NCBI RefSeq assembly: GCF_003205615.1
Contig: NZ_PYBV01000014.1
Location: 242,957-281,893, forward strand
From: Micromonospora arborensis
GTDB lineage: Bacteria > Actinomycetota > Actinomycetes > Mycobacteriales > Micromonosporaceae
DNA length: 38,937 nucleotides
Reading direction: 5' to 3'
The notes under the pieces are model-generated. The model saw only the letters and a program-made list of their open reading frames with translations. It searched no databases and was not told where the DNA came from. Positions 35,347-38,937 of this stretch are shown one piece after another (positions within the stretch are counted from its first letter, which is position 1; every line of letters begins with the position of its first letter). The translations under genes and the position numbers were made by a program.

Positions 35347-36783
35347 ATGGCCGACACCCCGCCCGGTTCACCTCTGCCGTCGTCGCCCGCACCCACGGCC
35401 CCGTCCGTCGGCGAGGCGCCCCGGATGCCGCTGCGCCGACTGGGCTGGCGACGGTTCCTGGTGCTGGCCGGGGTGGTGCTCTTCATCGCCGCCTGCGCGG
35501 TCTTCATGGTCTTCACGCTCGGCCAGTCGCTCGGCGCGCAGGCTCTGCTGATCGGCGTGGCCGCCGCCATTCTGCCGGTGCCGGTGCTGGTCGCCTGCTT
35601 CCTCTGGCTGGACCGGTACGAACCGGAGCCGCTGAAGTATCTGGTCTTCTGCTTCGCCTGGGGAGCGTTCGTCTCCACCGCCGCCTCGCTCACGGTGAAC
35701 GACTTCGCCGCCGGGCGGTTCGCCGACTGGGGGCTGCCCGACGCGCTCACCGGCGTGCTGGTGGCGCCGTTCGTCGAGGAGTTGACCAAGGCGCTGGGCC
35801 CGATCCTGCTGCTGGTGTTCCGCCGGCGGGAGTGGTCCGGGATCACCGACGGCCTGGTCTACTGCGGGCTGTCCGCGGTCGGCTTCGCGATGGTGGAGAA
35901 CATCCTCTACCTGGGCGGGTTGGGCTACGCGTCCGGTGCCGACCGTTATGGCCCGGTGACGGGCATCCAGCAGGTGATCTCGATCTTCATCCTGCGGATC
36001 CTGTTGTTCGGGTTCGCCCATCCGCTCTTCACCTCGATGACCGGTATCGGGCTGGGCATCGCGGCGCGGACGGCCGACCGGAGGGTGCGGGTGCTCGCCC
36101 CGATCGCCGGCCTGCTGCTGGCGATGATGCTGCACGGCACGTGGAACCTGCTGCCCACGCTTACCCAGGCCACCGGCGAAGCGTTGATCATGCTGTACGG
36201 CTTCCTGGGCCTGATGGTGCCGGTCTTCTTCGGCACGGTGGGGTTGGCGGTGTGGCTGCGCGCCTGGGAGGGGCGACTCACCGAGCGGACCCTGCCCGAC
36301 TACGTCCGCGCCGGTTGGCTGAGCCCACCCGAGGTGGCTGCGCTGAGCAGCCTCGGCCGGCGGCACGCGGCCCGCAGTTGGGCCCGGCGGGTGGCCGGCG
36401 ACGCCGGGGTGCGGGCGATGCGCGGCTACCAGTCCGCCGCCACCCGGCTGGCCCTGTTGCGCGACGGGACGCTGCGCGGGCTGGACCGTAAGCCCGCCGA
36501 CCAGGAGCGGACCGCGCGGGAGGAGCGGGAGTTGCTGGACGCGATCAGCGCGTACCGGTCGTTCTTCGTCGGTCGGGACCCGCAGGCCCCGACGGGGGTC
36601 TGGGACGGCAGCCGCTACCACCTGCGCTTCCCGGACGGTACGCAGCGTCCGGTGGCTGCGCCGGACGAGCCGGTGGTGCCGATCCCGGTGGTGCTGGCCC
36701 CTGCTCCGCCTCCGGTGGGATACGCCCCGCCCGGGTGGCCCGGCCTGCGCCCGGCGGCGCCGTGGCCGCCGGGTCACCCCTGA
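35347..36783 (+). CDS. PrsW family intramembrane metalloprotease
   Basis: This 478-residue protein has about eight TM helices. The PrsW motifs are present: VEELTKALGPILL (EE pair), AMVENILYLG (E...N), FAHPLFTSMTGIGLG and MLHGTWNLLP (H). These supply the metal ligands for membrane proteolysis; in Bacillus PrsW cleaves an anti-sigma factor. The C-terminal 150 residues are cytoplasmic and proline-rich and may bring in substrates. The ATG at 35347 has no ribosome site, but TACGCT lies six bases upstream, so a leaderless start is likely. No sigma/anti-sigma pair is in the window. Confidence 0.9.
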   Translation: MADTPPGSPLPSSPAPTAPSVGEAPRMPLRRLGWRRFLVLAGVVLFIAACAVFMVFTLGQSLGAQALLIGVAAAILPVPVLVACFLWLDRYEPEPLKYLVFCFAWGAFVSTAASLTVNDFAAGRFADWGLPDALTGVLVAPFVEELTKALGPILLLVFRRREWSGITDGLVYCGLSAVGFAMVENILYLGGLGYASGADRYGPVTGIQQVISIFILRILLFGFAHPLFTSMTGIGLGIAARTADRRVRVLAPIAGLLLAMMLHGTWNLLPTLTQATGEALIMLYGFLGLMVPVFFGTVGLAVWLRAWEGRLTERTLPDYVRAGWLSPPEVAALSSLGRRHAARSWARRVAGDAGVRAMRGYQSAATRLALLRDGTLRGLDRKPADQERTAREERELLDAISAYRSFFVGRDPQAPTGVWDGSRYHLRFPDGTQRPVAAPDEPVVPIPVVLAPAPPPVGYAPPGWPGLRPAAPWPPGHP

Positions 36784-36807
36784 CCGTCGGCGCCCCGGCT
36801 GGCCGGT

Positions 36808-36975
36808 TCAGGTCATCAGGGTGGTGAGGAAGTCACCGAAGCCCTGGAACATGGCGATCAGCGCAGCCCCGATCGCCTTGAACATCTGCGCGGCGCCGTC
36901 CGGCCGGAAGGCCATGAAGTAGATCAGGAACGCGACACTGCCCCAGGTCAGCAGCTTCTTGACGAATACTGGCAT
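36808..36975 (-). CDS. 55-residue membrane protein
   Basis: This small protein begins MPVFVKKLLTWGSVAFLIYF and ends GDFLTTLMT. It has a GGGAGGG ribosome site seven bases before the ATG at 36975, which strongly supports translation. Residues 10-24 are hydrophobic enough for one TM helix, and a second, amphipathic or membrane helix lies at 30-52. Lysines at 6-7 suggest the N terminus is inside. It is short enough to be missed by automatic calling. I recognise no family; it sits between PrsW and the GroES-like gene, and is convergent with prsW. Confidence 0.75.
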   Translation of the reverse strand: MPVFVKKLLTWGSVAFLIYFMAFRPDGAAQMFKAIGAALIAMFQGFGDFLTTLMT

Positions 36976-37068
36976 CGTCCCTCCCCAGGGCCACGGTCGC
37001 CGGATGGCTTCCCGTCGTGCGCCGGGGCAAACGGTGCGGAGCCGGGCCTGGTGGTCGGGGGAGGCGCG

Positions 37069-37407
37069 TCAGAGGTAGAGGCCGGTGGGGTCGTTCTCGA
37101 TCCGCTCGGCGGCCACGGCGTGCACGTCCCGCTCCCGCAGCAACACGTACCCACGGCCGTGCAGCTCGACCTCGGAGCGGTCGTCCGGGTCGAAGAGCAC
37201 CCGGTCGCCGGAGACGATGGCGCGGACGTTCGGCCCCACCCCGACCGCGGTGGCCCAGGCGAGGCGCTTGCCGACCGCGGCGGTCGCCGGGATGACGATG
37301 CCGGCGGTGGAGCGCCGCTCGCCCTCGCTGCCCTCCATCCGCACCAGCACGCGGTCGTGCAGCATGCGGATCGGCAGGCCGGTGTCGAGATCGTTGTCGG
37401 CGGTCAC
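37069..37407 (-). CDS. Diverged GroES-like (Cpn10) protein
   Basis: This 112-residue protein has a GroES fold: IRMLHDRVLVRMEGSEGERR, STAGIVIPATA (mobile-loop region with GIVIP), VGVGPNV, SGDRVLFDPDD and HGRGYVLLRERDVHAV. It is longer at both ends than a standard GroES of about 95-100 residues and quite diverged, so it may not serve the main GroEL. The GTG at 37407 has TAGCGT seven bases upstream on this strand and no ribosome site. There is no groEL beside it; the groEL in this window is about 14 kb away, on the other strand. Confidence 0.8.
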   Translation of the reverse strand: MTADNDLDTGLPIRMLHDRVLVRMEGSEGERRSTAGIVIPATAAVGKRLAWATAVGVGPNVRAIVSGDRVLFDPDDRSEVELHGRGYVLLRERDVHAVAAERIENDPTGLYL

Positions 37408-37567
37408 GTCGCAGACGCTACCGTGTCGCCGACGGCGGGCCTGCCGGTGGTTACGCCGGAGGTGGTCAGGGCACTGTGTGGCGGAACTGCCCTACGGTGT
37501 CGGGAACGGACGTATGCTGTCCGACCTGTCGTCGTGGGCGGACCGGTTTTTCTGCCAGGAGGTGCGC

Positions 37568-38878
37568 TTGAGCCGCTTCGAGCGGGTACGCGGGCGGCTC
37601 CGCCGCGCCTACCAGTCGCGGAAGGAGTCGGCGCGCGTCGACGAGGGCACGTCGACCGAAGAGTTGAGCGAGGTGTCGGAGGTGGCCCGGGTGGCGTCGC
37701 CGGCCGTGCCGGGGCCGACCGCGCCGACGAGCGCCACGGTCTACGGCGCGGAAGCTCCGGTGGACCTGCACAGCTCCACCACCAGCCGGGACGACGCCGA
37801 CGTCCCGCACGGGCTGCGGATCGCCGCCGCGTGGGGCTGGCGACTGATCGTGATCGGTGTGGTGGCCTGGGCCCTGCTCATGATCGTCAGCACGATCAAG
37901 ATCGTGATCATTCCGCTGGCCATCGCGCTGCTGCTCTCCGCGCTGCTCGCGCCGGCGGTGGGCTGGCTGCTGCGGGCCCGACTGCCCCGCTCGCTGGCGA
38001 CTGCGGTGGTGCTGGTCGGCGGCCTGGCCGCGGTGATCGGCACGCTGACGCTGGTGGTCAACGAGTTCATCCGCGGTGTGCCGGAGCTGAGCGCGAAGTC
38101 CTCGGAGGGTGTCCGGCAGATCCAGAACTGGCTGAAGACGGGCCCGCTGCACGTCTCCGACAAACAGCTCGACCGCTACATCGACGAGGCGCAAGCCTGG
38201 ATCAACGACAACACCTCGAAGTTCACCAGCGGGGCACTGAGCACCGCCGCGACGCTGGCCGAGGTGCTGACCGGCACGCTCCTGGTGCTCTTCGCCACGT
38301 TCTTCTTCCTGCGCGACGGCAACCGGATCTGGCGCTTCCTGGTCCGGCTGCTGCCGGTCGCCGCCCGGTGGAAGGTCGACGACGCCGGCCGCGCCTCCTG
38401 GCACACGCTCGGCGCGTACGTCCGAGCGACAGTGCTGGTGGCCTTCATCGACGCGGTCGGCATCGGCATCTTCCTGGTCATCTTCGACGTCCCGTTCGCC
38501 TTCCCGCTGGCCGCGCTGGTCTTCCTCGGCGCGTTCATCCCGATCGTCGGTGCGGCGCTCTCCGGTGGTGTGGCGGTGCTGGTGGCCCTGGTCGACAGCG
38601 GCCCGGTCACCGCGCTGATCATCCTGGGCGCGGTGATCGGTGTGCAACAGATCGAGGGGCACGTGCTCCAACCGCTGATCATGGGACGGGCGGTCGCCCT
38701 CCACCCGCTCGCGGTGATCATCGGTATCGCCGCCGGTGTCGTACTCGCCGGCATCACCGGCGCGCTGGTCTCCGTGCCGCTCATCGCGGTGCTGAACACC
38801 GCGATCCGCCGGCTTGCCGCTCGAAGGGTCCCGGACACCCCGCCCGACGCCGTGGTCGTCGCCTCCCAGGCCCCCTAG
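37568..38878 (+). CDS. AI-2E family transporter
   Basis: This 436-residue protein has a charged N-terminal tail and about eight TM helices of the AI-2E (TqsA/PerM) family. Landmarks are IKIVIIPLAIALLLSALLAP, a long extracytoplasmic helical segment with LSAKSSEGVRQIQNWL, then FLVIFDVPFAFPLAALVFLG, AFIPIVGAALSGG and VLQPLIMGRAVALHPLAVII. I chose the TTG at 37568, which has AGGAGG five bases upstream, over the ATG at 37514. Members export or move varied small molecules; the name does not prove autoinducer transport. Confidence 0.88.
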   Translation: MSRFERVRGRLRRAYQSRKESARVDEGTSTEELSEVSEVARVASPAVPGPTAPTSATVYGAEAPVDLHSSTTSRDDADVPHGLRIAAAWGWRLIVIGVVAWALLMIVSTIKIVIIPLAIALLLSALLAPAVGWLLRARLPRSLATAVVLVGGLAAVIGTLTLVVNEFIRGVPELSAKSSEGVRQIQNWLKTGPLHVSDKQLDRYIDEAQAWINDNTSKFTSGALSTAATLAEVLTGTLLVLFATFFFLRDGNRIWRFLVRLLPVAARWKVDDAGRASWHTLGAYVRATVLVAFIDAVGIGIFLVIFDVPFAFPLAALVFLGAFIPIVGAALSGGVAVLVALVDSGPVTALIILGAVIGVQQIEGHVLQPLIMGRAVALHPLAVIIGIAAGVVLAGITGALVSVPLIAVLNTAIRRLAARRVPDTPPDAVVVASQAP

Positions 38879-38895
38879 CACCCCGTCGCCGCGCG

Positions 38896-38937
38896 CCCGG
38901 GCCGCGCCGCCCGGGCCGCGCCGCCCGCGCCGCGCTG
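38896..38937. repeat. 14-bp GC-only tandem repeat at the window end
   Basis: CCCGGGCCGCGCCG is repeated at 38896 and 38910, with a third, degenerate copy running to the window edge. It directly follows the AI-2E gene. Confidence 0.6.

Overview
The window is chromosomal DNA from a very high-GC actinobacterium, most likely a member of the Micromonosporaceae (Micromonospora or a close relative). The evidence is a conservon operon (CvnA-D), a stand-alone groEL with CIRCE operators, frequent GTG starts, start codons lying 6-7 bases after a -10 box, and several large extragenic palindromes. There are no rRNA or tRNA genes, no CRISPR array, no prophage and no complete insertion sequence.

Layout. 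1-5063 (minus) is a five-gene signalling operon: a two-TM extracellular sensor with no output domain, then CvnA (sensor kinase-like), CvnB (roadblock), CvnC (DUF742) and CvnD (GTPase, running off the left edge). 5439-9199 (plus) encodes an extracellular alpha/beta hydrolase fused through a TM helix to an ABC ATPase, plus its permease. 9227-12508 (minus) holds a DUF4232 lipoprotein, a translationally coupled RhuM-like/pRiA4b ORF-3-like pair and a small doubtful ORF, followed by a DoxX-like remnant. 12854-14219 is a divergent ArsR/EamA pair with two matching operators. 14287-15720 is a SAM-I riboswitch and a zinc-ribbon threonine synthase. 15721-16102 contains a large palindrome and a candidate small RNA gene with its own promoter and terminator. 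16103-18846 carries a double-GNAT protein and PaaN. 18847-19356 is a repeat island with a 218-bp MITE-like element inserted into an older palindrome. 19357-23420 holds a GNAT, a cold-shock protein, a membrane protein and groEL. 23421-27317 (minus) has a small acidic protein, a double-GNAT protein and a membrane-embedded subtilase. 27574-38878 holds glpD, a lipoprotein, a GlcD-type oxidase, DUF4031, HD, FUSC, a cysteine-desulfurase-like enzyme, PrsW, a 55-residue membrane protein, a diverged GroES-like protein and an AI-2E family transporter.

How the parts work together. Most loci are small independent units. The clear multi-gene systems are the conservon (membrane sensing to a G-protein switch), the hydrolase-ABC/permease pair, and the RhuM/pRiA4b pair. 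Regulation is unusually legible from sequence: a SAM-I switch whose P1 helix overlaps the ribosome binding site, two CIRCE sites at groEL, paired ArsR operators, and a dyad in the -35/-10 spacer of a lipoprotein promoter. The best candidates for undescribed biology are the small RNA at about 15957-16082, the nested MITE/palindrome at 19022-19325, and the hydrolase-ABC fusion transporter.
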